NCBI GenBank assembly: GCA_024644405.1
Contig: JAHELC010000002.1
Span: 220,869-284,868 of the forward strand
Source: Nitrospinaceae bacterium
GTDB taxonomy: Bacteria; Nitrospinota; Nitrospinia; Nitrospinales; Nitrospinaceae
DNA: 64,000 nt
Reading direction: 5' to 3'
Shown: positions 16,010 to 25,427 of the stretch, piece by piece
Layout: every line of letters starts with the position of its first letter
Numbering within the stretch: position 1 is the first letter of the stretch
Notes under the pieces: model-generated
Told to the model about the DNA's origin: nothing
Seen by the model: only the letters and a program-made list of their open reading frames with translations
Databases searched by the model: none
Made by a program: the position numbers and the translations under genes

Positions 16010-17017
16010 TTACGTCAGGACCGTCTTCGCGGAATAGATCATGTTCCTGAGCCCGTTGGTGGAATCCTCCACAGCGGTGGCCTCGTAACCGCAATGGGCG
16101 GTGCAGTCTTTGCATTTTTCATGATTGCGATGGCCATATTTTTCCCATTCCGTGTCTTCCATCAATTCCTGGAACGATTGCGCGTAGCCTTCATCCAGCA
16201 GGTAACAGGGCTTCTGCCACCCCAGCACCGAATAACTGGGATTGCCCCAGGGGGTGCAGTCGTAATCGCGTTTGCCTTCCAGAAATTCGAGGTAAAACGG
16301 GGAATGGTTGAAATTCCAGCGGCCGTTATTGTTTTTTGCCAGCAACTCCTTGAAAAATTCCTGGGTCCGTTGCCGGCCGAAAAAATTGTCCTGCGTCGGC
16401 GCATCCGGATATTGAAAAGCGGAGGCTACGGTCATCCCGTCGACGTCCAGAGGCTGAACATAGTCGAGAAACTTTTCGGCTTCTTCGACCGTCACTCCGT
16501 CAAAAAACGTGGTGTTGGTGGTGACGCGGAATCCTTTCTGCTTGGCCAGTTTGATGGCATCGATGGCTTTGTCGAACACTCCTTCTTCCGCGCAAATGTG
16601 ATCGTGATGTTCCTGCAAACCATCCAGGTGAATCGAGAACGTCAGTCGCTGGGATTTGGGCATCTGGTCGATAAACCGATCCAGCAGCAGCGCATTGGTG
16701 CACAGGTACACGTAACGGCCCTGGTCGATCAGTCCCTTGACGATGCCTACAATTTCAGGATGAATCAGCGGTTCGCCGCCGGCAATCGAAACGATCGGGG
16801 CGCCGCACTCTTCCGCGGCTTTGGTGCAGTCCTCAACCGACAGATATTTTTTGAGTATCTCGTTGGGCTTCTGGATTTTTCCGCACCCGATGCATTCCAG
16901 GTTGCATCGGAACAACGGCTCCAACATCAACACCAGAGGATACTTTTTACGCCTTTTCAATTTTTGTTTGAACAGATAATATCCAACTTTCAGCGCTTGC
17001 CCTATAGGTATGGCCAT
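16010..17017 (-). CDS. hpnH: Hopanoid biosynthesis radical SAM protein HpnH (adenosyl hopene transferase)
   Basis: A 335-residue radical SAM enzyme that joins 5'-deoxyadenosine to hopene, the first step towards extended C35 hopanoids. The [4Fe-4S] cysteines are in PLFRCNLECIGCGKI (about 36-46), followed by the SAM-contacting GGEP of SIAGGEPLIHPEIVG. The C-terminus has the HpnH cysteine cluster HEKCKDCTAHCGYEA (about 300-315). Length matches the family. It implies hopanoid synthesis, though squalene-hopene cyclase and other hpn genes are not in the window. It is flanked by its own terminator and is apparently monocistronic. Confidence 0.9.
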   Translation of the reverse strand: MAIPIGQALKVGYYLFKQKLKRRKKYPLVLMLEPLFRCNLECIGCGKIQKPNEILKKYLSVEDCTKAAEECGAPIVSIAGGEPLIHPEIVGIVKGLIDQGRYVYLCTNALLLDRFIDQMPKSQRLTFSIHLDGLQEHHDHICAEEGVFDKAIDAIKLAKQKGFRVTTNTTFFDGVTVEEAEKFLDYVQPLDVDGMTVASAFQYPDAPTQDNFFGRQRTQEFFKELLAKNNNGRWNFNHSPFYLEFLEGKRDYDCTPWGNPSYSVLGWQKPCYLLDEGYAQSFQELMEDTEWEKYGHRNHEKCKDCTAHCGYEATAVEDSTNGLRNMIYSAKTVLT

Positions 17018-17227
17018 AACGAATGACTTTCAATATATAGATTAGAATTCAATAATCTGATTTCAAAATGCCGACTGAAATCCTGTTTGATCACACACAC
17101 TAAACTGTTAAAATTCAATCGGGTGAAACAGTATAAACTGAGTCTCCGAAACCCATCAACACCTTACACATTAAATAAAGTCGCAGCGGCGGGACACGGA
17201 AGAATCGTTAACCCTGGCAGGTTTACA

Positions 17228-17458
17228 ATGCCCGGCGGCCGCAAGCCGAGGAATGATCCCTTGAGAAAATACGCCATCCTGGTCGGACTCGTCATTCTGG
17301 CTCTTATTATCGACGGAACAATGAGTTACGATATTTTCGATTCCCGCCCGGAAACCATTAAAATGTGGCTGGTGCTGGGCCTGATCGTCATCATCGGGCT
17401 GGTCATCGTAATCGCCGACAGCTCAAAAACCAACAATAATCAGGACAACTCCGAGTGA
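17228..17458 (+). CDS. Small two-helix membrane protein
   Basis: A 76-residue protein: a basic N-terminus (MPGGRKPRNDPLRKY), a first membrane helix (AILVGLVILALIIDG), a short loop and a second helix (WLVLGLIVIIGLVIVIA), then a polar Asn/Asp tail. No family recognised. The frame is open for another 47 codons upstream from a GTG or ATG near 17087, but that part is low-complexity and non-hydrophobic, so I prefer the ATG at 17228. Divergent from hpnH. Confidence 0.5.
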   Translation: MPGGRKPRNDPLRKYAILVGLVILALIIDGTMSYDIFDSRPETIKMWLVLGLIVIIGLVIVIADSSKTNNNQDNSE

Positions 17459-17628
17459 TCTCAAGCACCCGCCCCGTGACCTCCGATTTCCCAGTAACCT
17501 CATCATATATAAACACTTAATGGGTTGGGTTTTCCAATATAACCTTCCGGCGGGAACGGGGCAAGGGGTATTTTATACCCCACTCAATTATTTTTTTGCC
17601 TCCAACGAAATGCACTGCTGCGGAGAGA

Positions 17629-18969
17629 CTAACGGGACAGGGTCGATTCTGCTACAGGGTGGGTTACTCGACTCAATAGCGCGAAGGGTTCCACGCGACC
17701 GGGACTGGGAATCCACACGCACCCGTTGCCGCCGTGGGCGACGGAGACCGATTCTCCCTTCCTGTTTTCAATCGCTTCGATTTTGAAATAACGCTGGCCG
17801 CCGGGTGCAATGTATTCCACCTCGTCGCCCACCTCGATGCGGTTCTTGACCTCGACTTCCATCCACCCCCCGTCGCGCTCGCCCTTCACCTGCCCGGCGA
17901 ACACCTGCGGCAACTGGTCTTCCTGCGGCGAATCGAACCGTTCGGTTTCGTGGTCGGCGTTGGGAATAAGGAACGCTGAAGTGAACCCCCGGTTGGCGGT
18001 TTTGTTGATTTCCTCGATCAATTGCGGATCGAACTTCATGCCTTTCGCCATGTCGTCAATCGCCCGCCGGTAATTGCGCACCACCACCGACAGATAATAA
18101 ATCGTCTTGGAACGGCCTTCGATCTTGAACGAACACACCCCGGCGTCGCGCAACTGCCTGAGAAACTCGATGGCGCGAAGATCCTTCGAGTTCATGATGT
18201 AAGTGCCGTACTCATCTTCATCGATCGGCATCAGCTCGCCGGGACGCTGTTTCTCTTCTATATAATAGTCGCCTTTTATGAGTTCCGGGTTGTGGGTACT
18301 GCGCAGGGGTGCGGTCTCGTCCGCCTGGTTGAACAGGTCGTATTCCCAGCGGCAGCTGTTGGTGCAGGTGCCCTGGTTGGCGTCGCGGTGATTGAAATAA
18401 TTGGACAATAGACAGCGTCCCGAATACGCGATACAGATCGCGCCGTGCACGAACGACTCCAACTCCATGTCCGGCACGTGCTGATGAATGTCCTCGATCT
18501 CCGTTAACGACAACTCGCGCGACAGGATGATGCGCTCGACTCCGAGGTCCTGCCAGAACTGCACCGACGGCCAGTTGATGGTGTTGGTCTGCACCGACAG
18601 ATGCACCGGGATCTCCGGAAACTCCTGGCGCACGAAACGGATCATCCCCGGATCGGCCATGATAAAGGCGTCCGGTTTCGCCTCGGCGAAATACGCCAGC
18701 GATTTTTGAAACGATTCGATTTTGCGGTTGGGCGGCAGAATGTTGGCGGTGATGTAAATCTTCTTGCCCAGTTGATGCGCCTTGGTAATGGCACTTTTCA
18801 GCGTCGCGTCCTTAAACGGATTCTCCCGCGCGCGTAGGGAAAACTTCGGGATGCCCGCATACACCGCGTCCGCGCCGTAGGCGAAGGCATAATCCATTTT
18901 CTCCGGACTTCCCGCCGGAGCCAAAAGCTCGGGAGCCGGCCCCGGGGCCAATTTTTCAATTTTGCTCAT
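17629..18969 (-). CDS. U32 family protein, probable tRNA hydroxylation protein TrhP (YegQ)
   Basis: A 446-residue protein of the peptidase U32 family. The N-terminus reads ELLAPAGSPEKMDYAFAYGADAVYAG and the signature ESFVHGAICIAYSGRCLLSNY is at about 175-195, followed by the cluster NQGTCTNSCRWEYD. A C-terminal U32_C domain (about 355-425; VAGQVKG-type barrel) is present. YegQ/TrhP members hydroxylate U34 of tRNA using prephenate and an iron-sulfur cluster held by four cysteines; older names call them proteases. I infer a tRNA-modification role. No operon partner. Confidence 0.8.
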   Translation of the reverse strand: MSKIEKLAPGPAPELLAPAGSPEKMDYAFAYGADAVYAGIPKFSLRARENPFKDATLKSAITKAHQLGKKIYITANILPPNRKIESFQKSLAYFAEAKPDAFIMADPGMIRFVRQEFPEIPVHLSVQTNTINWPSVQFWQDLGVERIILSRELSLTEIEDIHQHVPDMELESFVHGAICIAYSGRCLLSNYFNHRDANQGTCTNSCRWEYDLFNQADETAPLRSTHNPELIKGDYYIEEKQRPGELMPIDEDEYGTYIMNSKDLRAIEFLRQLRDAGVCSFKIEGRSKTIYYLSVVVRNYRRAIDDMAKGMKFDPQLIEEINKTANRGFTSAFLIPNADHETERFDSPQEDQLPQVFAGQVKGERDGGWMEVEVKNRIEVGDEVEYIAPGGQRYFKIEAIENRKGESVSVAHGGNGCVWIPSPGRVEPFALLSRVTHPVAESTLSR

Positions 18970-19033
18970 TTATTACCGTGCCTGAAATTTGAGATGTTTT
19001 GATTATATAGAATCGTGAAGAATTGTAAAACCC

Positions 19034-19068
19034 ATAAAAAAAGCCCCACACCTTCGGGTGTGGGGCTT
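19034..19068 (-). terminator. Terminator of the MopE-like gene
   Basis: AAGCCCCACACC - TTCG - GGTGTGGGGCTT: a 12-bp stem closed by a UUCG-type tetraloop. On the minus strand it is followed by a run of T (complement of A-run 19035-19042). Confidence 0.92.
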
Positions 19069-19090
19069 TCAAGTATGAAGCGGGCGCCTG

Positions 19091-21007
19091 TCAGCGGGTC
19101 CCCGTAATTTGCCAGCCTTGACCCAGACAATCAAAAGTACTCCCCGTAAAATTAACACTGAAAGTTCCAGTCCAGTTATCAGGATCAGAGAACTGACCGA
19201 TCAACAAGTAACTTTCGGTAGCTTCACCGGATACGGTCGCCGTCGCTTGAAACAATCCTGAGGGGTCAATGGTCCCGGACAGCGTCGGTCCGGACGGACC
19301 GCTAACCACCTGGATCGATGATCCTCCCAAGTCCACAATTGTAAACGTCTGGACATTTAAATTGAATAGACCTGAGGCGCATGCATAAGTGGCGGCAGGT
19401 TGGATGTTATAAATTCCTGTTCCAATGCACGCTCCCTCATCCGCTTGGCCGTCGCAATCGTCATCGATGCCGTTGCAGACTTCCAGGATGTCCGTAACCG
19501 TTTCTTCACAGACGCCGAACTGGCCGTTGGTGCAGGTTTGGGTGCCATTCACGCAAAGGTCCGAGTCGGGACCGTCGCAGGGCCGGATTTCCCCGTCAGG
19601 CGTTCCATCACTGCAAGCGGTAGGCAAGGTACAATCCGCCTGGCACCCGTCGCCATCAGTGTTGTTGCCGTCGTCGCATTGCTCATCGCCATCTACAATC
19701 CCGTCGCCACAAACCGAACAGACATTATCTTCATCCGTCAGGCCGTCGCAATTGTTGTCGAGTCCGTCGCAGATTTCCGTCGTCGGCCCGATTTCTCCCT
19801 GGCACTCCGACCAGAGTTGGTCCACACAGGTCTGGGTCCCGGCGGTGCATTCCCCCACGTCCGTGCCGCAAGCACGGATTTCTCCCGAAGTACACTCCGG
19901 GATAAAGGGAACGCCGAAGACCGCTTCCAGTTCTGCGGGACAATTATCGTTCAGGCATTGATTGTCGACAACGGTGGGTTCGCAGGAGTTGCTGAGCGCG
20001 CAACTGATCAGGTCGAACAATCCCTGCTGGCACGCGTCGGAGGCGCCGGTATCAGCGGGGCAGTTGCTTTGGCACAGGAAATTATTGCCACACGCTATGA
20101 AACACGCTTGGATGGCGTCCACTTCCGCATCGGTGCAGACCCGGTTGGTGCAGTTGTCATCCACCAAACCGTTACAATCGTTATCGATGCCGTTGCAGAT
20201 CTCCAGCGCTCCGGGGAAAACCGTCGGATCGTTGTCGTTGCAGTCACCCGCATCTGTCGTGAAGCCGTCCTGGTCTTCATCGACACATACGCCACTCACA
20301 CATTGACCGCCGGCACACACGTTGGAACAAGCACCGCAATTATTGGGATCGGTGTTGAAGTCAATGTTCTCGTCCGTCTGGCCGTCGCAGTTGTTGTCGA
20401 GGCCGTCACAAATCTCATCGGCGGTAGGATTAATGATATTGCTGGAGTCGTCGCAATCGACCGCAGTGAGGCATCCGGCCTGGGCGAAAAATCCGTCGTT
20501 GTCGGCATCGGTACAGGCTGAGCAACCCACCTCATCGGTTTCGCCATCACAGTCGTTATCGAACCCGTCGCAGACTTCCGCGGCTCCGGGGAAAATCAGC
20601 GCATTGTTGTCATTGCAATCCACCTCGACCGTAAAACCATCGTTGTCTTTGTCGGGACAGATTGCAACAACACCGAGATCGGTCACCTGGCCTTTGACAA
20701 CCAGCACGGGCTGGGTGTCCTCCGGCTGATCCGGAATGCTCACTCTTAACGTGTAGGCGCCCTCGGGCACATAGCGCAATTTAAATATTCCACTCGCGCC
20801 TAAAACAGCCGAAAACGATTCGCCCACCAGATCCGCCACGGACCCGTTGGTCCCCTGGGGCCCGCAAAAATCTACCACACCCACGATCTCTCCCGAATTC
20901 CGGATGTCCTTGGGGGCGCGCACATCGGCCGCCGCGGAAAATGCCGCGCAGGAAAAAACCAGGGATGTCATCAGGATTATCGCTGTCGAAAAGATCGCCC
21001 GTTTCAT
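19091..21007 (-). CDS. Large secreted MopE-like protein with putative metal-binding repeats
   Basis: A 638-residue exported protein with signal peptide MKRAIFSTAIILMTSLVFSCAA. Residues 25-110 form a carboxypeptidase-regulatory-like beta-sandwich (GEIVGVVDFCGP, YTLRVSIPDQPED). Then come about five copies of the MopE putative metal-binding motif (PF11617): DxDxDG-type loops with DCNDNN..FPGA.E.CDGxDNDCDGxTDE. One DUF4215 Cys-rich unit (CGDGIVDGDEQCDDGNN) and a beta-rich C-terminus end the protein. The acidic loops resemble calcium-binding EF-hand or dockerin loops. ATG chosen at 21007 because GAGGAGGGG lies seven bases before it. It has its own promoter, duplicated from the neighbouring operon, and a strong terminator. 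Confidence 0.75.
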   Translation of the reverse strand: MKRAIFSTAIILMTSLVFSCAAFSAAADVRAPKDIRNSGEIVGVVDFCGPQGTNGSVADLVGESFSAVLGASGIFKLRYVPEGAYTLRVSIPDQPEDTQPVLVVKGQVTDLGVVAICPDKDNDGFTVEVDCNDNNALIFPGAAEVCDGFDNDCDGETDEVGCSACTDADNDGFFAQAGCLTAVDCDDSSNIINPTADEICDGLDNNCDGQTDENIDFNTDPNNCGACSNVCAGGQCVSGVCVDEDQDGFTTDAGDCNDNDPTVFPGALEICNGIDNDCNGLVDDNCTNRVCTDAEVDAIQACFIACGNNFLCQSNCPADTGASDACQQGLFDLISCALSNSCEPTVVDNQCLNDNCPAELEAVFGVPFIPECTSGEIRACGTDVGECTAGTQTCVDQLWSECQGEIGPTTEICDGLDNNCDGLTDEDNVCSVCGDGIVDGDEQCDDGNNTDGDGCQADCTLPTACSDGTPDGEIRPCDGPDSDLCVNGTQTCTNGQFGVCEETVTDILEVCNGIDDDCDGQADEGACIGTGIYNIQPAATYACASGLFNLNVQTFTIVDLGGSSIQVVSGPSGPTLSGTIDPSGLFQATATVSGEATESYLLIGQFSDPDNWTGTFSVNFTGSTFDCLGQGWQITGTR

Positions 21008-21173
21008 GGTCCCCTCCTCAGGTAGCCAAAACTTTGCCGGGCTCCAAACCCTCCCTCTCCCAGGAAAGCTTGAAACCTCGCTCCTCATTGAAGGGCGGAT
21101 CGCTGCAATTCAGAAGACCCGGTTGGATCGGTGGCGGGAAATAAGGCGGCGTCCCGGATCGACCCTTCAAAAT

Positions 21174-21336
21174 GGTTGTTTTTGCGCATTATAGACCCGG
21201 TACCAGTTCTGTCAAATTGTTTCTATTTCCGCTTAAACGCGAAATAATACAGAGGTTTATATTTAGATTACATGGAATTTCATTACACTCTCTATAGGGT
21301 GAAACTGCCTGGGACAATCTTTGGCGGGGGAGAAGC
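21174..21336. repeat. Diverged duplicate of the SNase 3'-end/promoter segment (copy A)
   Basis: Aligns with 24509-24672 along its length: the promoter, an AT-rich upstream block (TTATATTTAGATTACA versus TTATATCTCAATTACA) and AGGGTG. At its far end the minus strand encodes GFSPAKDCPR, matching the C-terminus GFKPAGDCPR of the nuclease gene. The nuclease fragment here is only about 12 codons and is preceded by a stop. Confidence 0.65.
21188..21215 (-). promoter_or_regulatory. Sigma-70 promoter of the MopE-like gene
   Basis: On the minus strand TTGACA (21210-21215), 16 bases, TATAAT (21188-21193): both hexamers match the consensus exactly. It leaves a leader of about 170 bases. Confidence 0.8.
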
Positions 21337-21349
21337 CGCAACCTTAAAT

Positions 21350-21380
21350 AACCCGCGCACCCAAAAGCGTGGGGGTTTTA
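21350..21380 (-). terminator. Probable terminator after the DUF4215 gene
   Basis: AACCC-G-CGCAC / GCGTG-G-GGGTT: ten paired bases with a single-base bulge around a short loop, right after the stop codon of the minus-strand gene. The T-run is weak. Confidence 0.5.
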
Positions 21381-21388
21381 AACCGAAC

Positions 21389-23821
21389 TTATTCGGCTGT
21401 GAAATTGAAGTAGAGCCACCACCCCTGCGTTATCCCATCCGGGCCAATATCCCGTTCATCCAAACTGGTACAGTTATTAGTCCCACCGGGTAGAAGTTCA
21501 CTCAGGGGTACGGAACCAACCGAAGGAGCATTGACTATAAATACATTTGCATCCGCTTCGCTAACAAATCCACGGAGCAATCCTTCGGTAAGATTGGTTG
21601 CCGGATCTCCCTCATAGGTGGCTGCAAATTGAACGTCCTGCAAGGGTAGCGGATCTCCAAGAATATCTAGCGTTGTGCTCAGGGATGCGCTCACGAAGCA
21701 CGGAGCCAACGGTACCTCAAGCGCCGGAGTATATGTGGGATTGGTGGTTTCGGGTATGGCGTTCAGGCATTCCCCTGTATTTTGATTCGAATAATTTACT
21801 GTGTGCGTTACTTCCCCTGTTGGGAATATGCACGACGCGTCAAAAGCAGTGCACTGACCGGGGCCAAACTCCAATATTCCATCTGTAGCGCTCTGATCCA
21901 AAGATTCAAAAGCGATCAACAAACTGGAATCGAGAAAACCGTCGTGATCACTATCGCCATTCAGCAGGTTGTTGATGTTAGTATTCGTCTGATTCGTAAC
22001 ATCCGTGCAGAAAGTAGAAAATAATGAGACGAAAACATGTGGGTCACGTAGCGAAAGACTTGCGATTCTGAAAGGAGCTGCCTCATCAACCGATTCCAGC
22101 GTACAGGTAGAGCTACAGCCGTCACCACCAGTGGTATTCCCATCGTCGCATTCCTCGCCAGTGTCAGCTACACTATCTCCACAAAAAGGTAACGTGCAGG
22201 TGGTCCTGCAACTATCGGGTGTAGTGTCACTGTTTGCGGTACCATCGTCACATTCCTCTCCTGATTCAAGAACCCCGTTGCCGCACACTCCGGCTTCCGT
22301 CGTACAGATAGCGCTACAACCGTCGCCGTCGATGTTGTTGCCATCGTCGCATTCCTCGCCTGATTCAAGTACCCCGTTGCCGCACACTCCGGCTTCCGTC
22401 GTACAGATAGCGCTACAACCGTCGCCGTCGACATTATTGCCATCGTCACACGTTTCTCCCGCAGTGGTATCGACGACGCCGTCACTACACACCGGAATTC
22501 GGACGGCTTGGAAATTAAAGTAGAACCACCATCCCTGTGTCGTGCCATCCGGGCCGATATCCCGTACATCTAAAGTGGAATCAAAGCAGTTGCCAGTTCC
22601 TCCCGGCAGGAGCTGGCTCAGCGGTACGGTTCCAATAGATGGAGCATCCACTAAAAATGCGTCCGCATCCGCTTCACTGACAAAACCACGGAGTAATCCT
22701 TCAGCAAGATTGGTTGCCGGATCCCCCACATAGGTGGCCGCCAATTGAATACTCTGCAGCGGCAGTGGGATTCCCAGAAATTCCAGCGTGGTGTTCAGGA
22801 GGGAAGCGCTAACGAAGCAGGGAGCAACCGGCACCGCAATTCCTGGAGAAAATACTTCGGGATTGGTGGTGCCGGGTATGGCGTTCAGGCATTCACCTGC
22901 ATTTTCATTCAAATAGGTTAGTGTGTTGGATGTTGCTTCCGTTGGGAACTCACACACCGAAAGAGAACTGCACTGACCGGGGCCAAACTCCAATATGCCA
23001 TCTGCAACGCTCTGATCCAAAGATTCAAAAGCGATCAACGGGCTGAAATCGAGAAAACCATCAAAATCATCGTCTTGAAATAAAGTATGAAGAATTGCTG
23101 AATTGACATCACTCGTAATATCCTGACAAAGAAATAATGCTGGTATAAATAAATGTGGGTCCGCCAGTGAAAGTACGTTGATTCTAAATAGAGTTCTGCC
23201 ACCAATAACCAGTTCCGTCGTACAGCTCGCACTGCAGCCGTCGCCGCTGGCGGTGTTGCCATCGTCACACTGCTCCCCGGAGTCGACCACACCATCGCCA
23301 CAAACCGGGGTTTGGGTTCCTGCACATATAATACCGGACGCATCGAAGCCTACAACGAGCTGCCCTTCGGGACAAATCTGGCCAGCCAAAGCCTGGTTTC
23401 CGGAGACTCCCTGAGGCCCTGCCGGACCCGTCGCGCCGTCAGCTCCGGGGTTGCCATCCAAACCCGCCGGACCCGCCGGACCTGCCGGACCCGCTGGACC
23501 TGCCGGACCCGCTGGACCTGTCGGACCTGCCGGACCCGTTGGACCCGTCGGACCCGTCGGACCTGTGGGGCCTGCCGAACCCGTCGGACCTGTGGGGCCT
23601 GCCGGGCCTGTCGGTCCCGCCGGCCCGGTATCCCCCTTGGGACCCGGGGGACCCGCCAGCGGTTGAATGTTATCGATTTGTTGTTGTAAGTTTTCAAAAG
23701 GGGTGCCGGGAACAGTACCATCAGGCGTCAGGTTGATGTCGGCCGCCAAAGCGTTGCCGGAAAACAACCACACCATCATAAATCCTATGTCGATCAGCCA
23801 ACGATTCCATTTCCTGTTCAT
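21389..23821 (-). CDS. Secreted collagen-like and DUF4215 Cys-rich repeat protein with an internal domain duplication
   Basis: An 810-residue exported protein (signal peptide ending SGNALAAD). A conserved element [18 protein letters not shown] precedes about 27 collagen-type Gly-X-Y triplets (about 55-140). Next comes a DUF4215 Cys-rich unit ([16 protein letters not shown]), then a domain of about 200 residues (opening [11 protein letters not shown], ending [10 protein letters not shown]). Four more DUF4215 units follow, then a second copy of the same domain (opening [10 protein letters not shown], ending [11 protein letters not shown]). The duplicated domain is not a family I recognise. Each DUF4215 unit has paired cysteines and acidic loops. 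ATG at 23821 chosen for its GGGGGGAA site. Cotranscribed with the collagen-like gene 53 bases upstream. Probably a surface adhesin or matrix protein. Confidence 0.75.
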   Translation of the reverse strand: MNRKWNRWLIDIGFMMVWLFSGNALAADINLTPDGTVPGTPFENLQQQIDNIQPLAGPPGPKGDTGPAGPTGPAGPTGPTGSAGPTGPTGPTGPTGPAGPTGPAGPAGPAGPAGPAGPAGLDGNPGADGATGPAGPQGVSGNQALAGQICPEGQLVVGFDASGIICAGTQTPVCGDGVVDSGEQCDDGNTASGDGCSASCTTELVIGGRTLFRINVLSLADPHLFIPALFLCQDITSDVNSAILHTLFQDDDFDGFLDFSPLIAFESLDQSVADGILEFGPGQCSSLSVCEFPTEATSNTLTYLNENAGECLNAIPGTTNPEVFSPGIAVPVAPCFVSASLLNTTLEFLGIPLPLQSIQLAATYVGDPATNLAEGLLRGFVSEADADAFLVDAPSIGTVPLSQLLPGGTGNCFDSTLDVRDIGPDGTTQGWWFYFNFQAVRIPVCSDGVVDTTAGETCDDGNNVDGDGCSAICTTEAGVCGNGVLESGEECDDGNNIDGDGCSAICTTEAGVCGNGVLESGEECDDGTANSDTTPDSCRTTCTLPFCGDSVADTGEECDDGNTTGGDGCSSTCTLESVDEAAPFRIASLSLRDPHVFVSLFSTFCTDVTNQTNTNINNLLNGDSDHDGFLDSSLLIAFESLDQSATDGILEFGPGQCTAFDASCIFPTGEVTHTVNYSNQNTGECLNAIPETTNPTYTPALEVPLAPCFVSASLSTTLDILGDPLPLQDVQFAATYEGDPATNLTEGLLRGFVSEADANVFIVNAPSVGSVPLSELLPGGTNNCTSLDERDIGPDGITQGWWLYFNFTAE

Positions 23822-23874
23822 ATTCCCCCCTGCCGACACATTTGATTAACTGATGCCTCTTCCTTTCCGCCAAA

Positions 23875-24408
23875 CTAAGAAGATGGGCTGTTAACAACAG
23901 TCCCGCACACCACGTTGCCGTCCGGCGAACTGAAACCGATAAGAAACTCGCCCGGTGGACACGTTCCAACCACACCCGCACCCGCTGGTCCCTGAGGACC
24001 GGGAGCACCACCCGTACCAGCAACACCATCAGTACCATTGGCTCCGGACGGACCCGTGGGACCTGCCGGTCCGGTCACACCCGCTGGACCTGTAGGACCC
24101 GCTGGACCCGCCGCGCCTGCCGGACCGGTCGCACCCGCTGGACCCGCCGCGCCTGCCGGACCGGTCGCACCTGTGGGGCCTGCCGGCCCTGCCGGACCGG
24201 GATTACCTGTCGGACCCTTCGGACCTTGCGGACCGGGCGTGGTCTCTATGGCTGTGATTTGATCTTGGAGTTGTTTAAAAGGTACTCCGGGAACTTTTCC
24301 CTCCGAAGTCAGAGGGATGCCAGGTCCGGCCGGCACTACAGCCGGTTGCCATGTTCCAAGGAATAAAAAGAAGAAAAGAATAAAAACCCAACTGAATGAC
24401 TTTGTCAT
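23875..24408 (-). CDS. Small secreted collagen-like protein
   Basis: A 177-residue exported protein. Signal peptide [20 protein letters not shown], then the element [19 protein letters not shown] that is nearly the same as in the next gene, and about 27 Gly-X-Y triplets ([13 protein letters not shown] type, Pro at X and Thr/Ala at Y). The C-terminus [22 protein letters not shown] matches the sequence following the collagen block in the downstream protein, so the two genes share a paralogous collagen-plus-Cys core. The start is the ATG after the purine-rich GGAGGGCGAAGAGGG. First gene of a two-gene operon. Confidence 0.75.
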   Translation of the reverse strand: MTKSFSWVFILFFFLFLGTWQPAVVPAGPGIPLTSEGKVPGVPFKQLQDQITAIETTPGPQGPKGPTGNPGPAGPAGPTGATGPAGAAGPAGATGPAGAAGPAGPTGPAGVTGPAGPTGPSGANGTDGVAGTGGAPGPQGPAGAGVVGTCPPGEFLIGFSSPDGNVVCGTVVNSPSS

Positions 24409-24508
24409 ACCCTCTTCGCCCTCCTCCATGAAGAGTGGTTTGGTTGGGAAGACAGGTTGGAATTTCAGAGATGGTGAGAAAGGCGAGCAACCCGTCCAAT
24501 CCCTCAAA

Positions 24509-24672
24509 GTGATTGTTTTCCGTAATTATAGGCCTCGGGCCATTTCAGTCAAATGATTTTTCTATGCCTGTTAATGACATAAATATCAGATATTTATATC
24601 TCAATTACAGAGTATTTCAATCATACTCCCTTAAGGGTGGGATTTATCGGGGGCAGTCTCCGGCGGGCTTAA
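24509..24672. repeat. SNase 3'-end/promoter segment (copy B, presumed parent)
   Basis: Contains the end of the nuclease gene, an AT-rich block and the collagen operon promoter. It is the presumed parent of copy A at 21174-21336, because only here is the nuclease gene intact. Confidence 0.6.
24525..24552 (-). promoter_or_regulatory. Sigma-70 promoter of the collagen-like operon
   Basis: On the minus strand TTGACT (24547-24552), 16 bases, TATAAT (24525-24530). Same hexamers and spacing as the promoter of the MopE-like gene. Confidence 0.75.
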
Positions 24673-25318
24673 AACCCAGTTCACGCGCCTGCTGGAGGCT
24701 GTGGAAGACGAGGGTATGGTGAGAGCGACGTAAGCGGTAATGTTTGCAGGCGGGCCAGCGCACGGTTTTGGTGCGGCGGTGGCCGACCATGCCGTAATGA
24801 AAAATGCGGTCGTAGTCGACCTGCCCGGCGGTCAACGGCATTTGTGGAATATGCGATTCGCGGCGGAACTCCCACGGCGGCAACGGTTCCGGCTCCACCC
24901 ATAAGCCGAGCTTTTGAGTGAACGCATAATGCTCCAGCCTTTGCAGGCGTTCGTTCCGGATCGGATTCACCCGGTAATACCAGGCGAGGCCGGCATACAC
25001 CAACTCCTCGTTCAGCACCCGGCCGTCTTCGGTGATCACTTCGCCGATGCGTCGCCCGTGCGTGTCGATCATCGAAACCTTCACCCACACGCGGCGTCCC
25101 AGAGCCAGGTGTTTCGTATATTCGCGCGCCTGCTTTCCGAACACCTGTCCCGGCTCCGGCGCATCGACCTCGGACAACCGTACCTTATATAAGGAACCGC
25201 CACTCTGCACGGTCAACGTGTCGCCATCGTGCACCGCCACCACCTGACCCGTCATCATATTCACAGGCGCGGCGGCGAGCCACAGGGATAAAAGATTGAG
25301 TGCCACAGGCGTAAGCAT
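24644..25318 (-). CDS. Secreted staphylococcal-nuclease-like protein with C-terminal Cys domain
   Basis: A 224-residue exported protein. A signal peptide (MLTPVALNLLSLWLAAAPV) precedes an SNase domain at about 25-140. The metal-binding and catalytic residues of the family are present: aspartates in VHDGDTLTV, Arg and Asp-Ala-Pro-Glu in RLSEVDAPE, and Arg in DTHGRRIGEV. A C-terminal Ada-like/SNase-associated domain (about 175-224) contains VRWPACKHYRL and ends GFKPAGDC. ATG at 25318 is chosen because upstream codons precede the signal peptide with charged residues. Probably a periplasmic or extracellular nuclease. Monocistronic. Confidence 0.8.
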   Translation of the reverse strand: MLTPVALNLLSLWLAAAPVNMMTGQVVAVHDGDTLTVQSGGSLYKVRLSEVDAPEPGQVFGKQAREYTKHLALGRRVWVKVSMIDTHGRRIGEVITEDGRVLNEELVYAGLAWYYRVNPIRNERLQRLEHYAFTQKLGLWVEPEPLPPWEFRRESHIPQMPLTAGQVDYDRIFHYGMVGHRRTKTVRWPACKHYRLRRSHHTLVFHSLQQARELGFKPAGDCPR

Positions 25319-25427
25319 GTTTTCATTATAACAGAGCAAACGACTAAAGGAATCCACCCGGCTTCCTGAAACATCTTATAAATAAGGTATGCATTGAATC
25401 GCGCAAACGGAAACGAGGAGGTGTGTC

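Noticed and set aside
17520..17628. GGGGTATTTTATACCCC palindrome as a strong terminator for the U32 gene
   Set aside because: The T-run is on the wrong side for the minus-strand gene, and on the plus strand the T-run starts about eight bases away. It remains a weak candidate only.
19400..20521. A 373-codon open frame antisense to the MopE-like gene
   Set aside because: It is a shadow produced by the repeated Asp/Cys/Gly codons on the minus strand, with no ribosome site and no family.
23451..24262. Collagen-like proline/glycine frames on the plus strand opposite the collagen genes
   Set aside because: Gly-Pro triplet DNA (GGN CCN) reads as similar repeats on both strands. The plus-strand frames have no signal peptide, no ribosome site and no flanking domains, while the minus-strand genes do.
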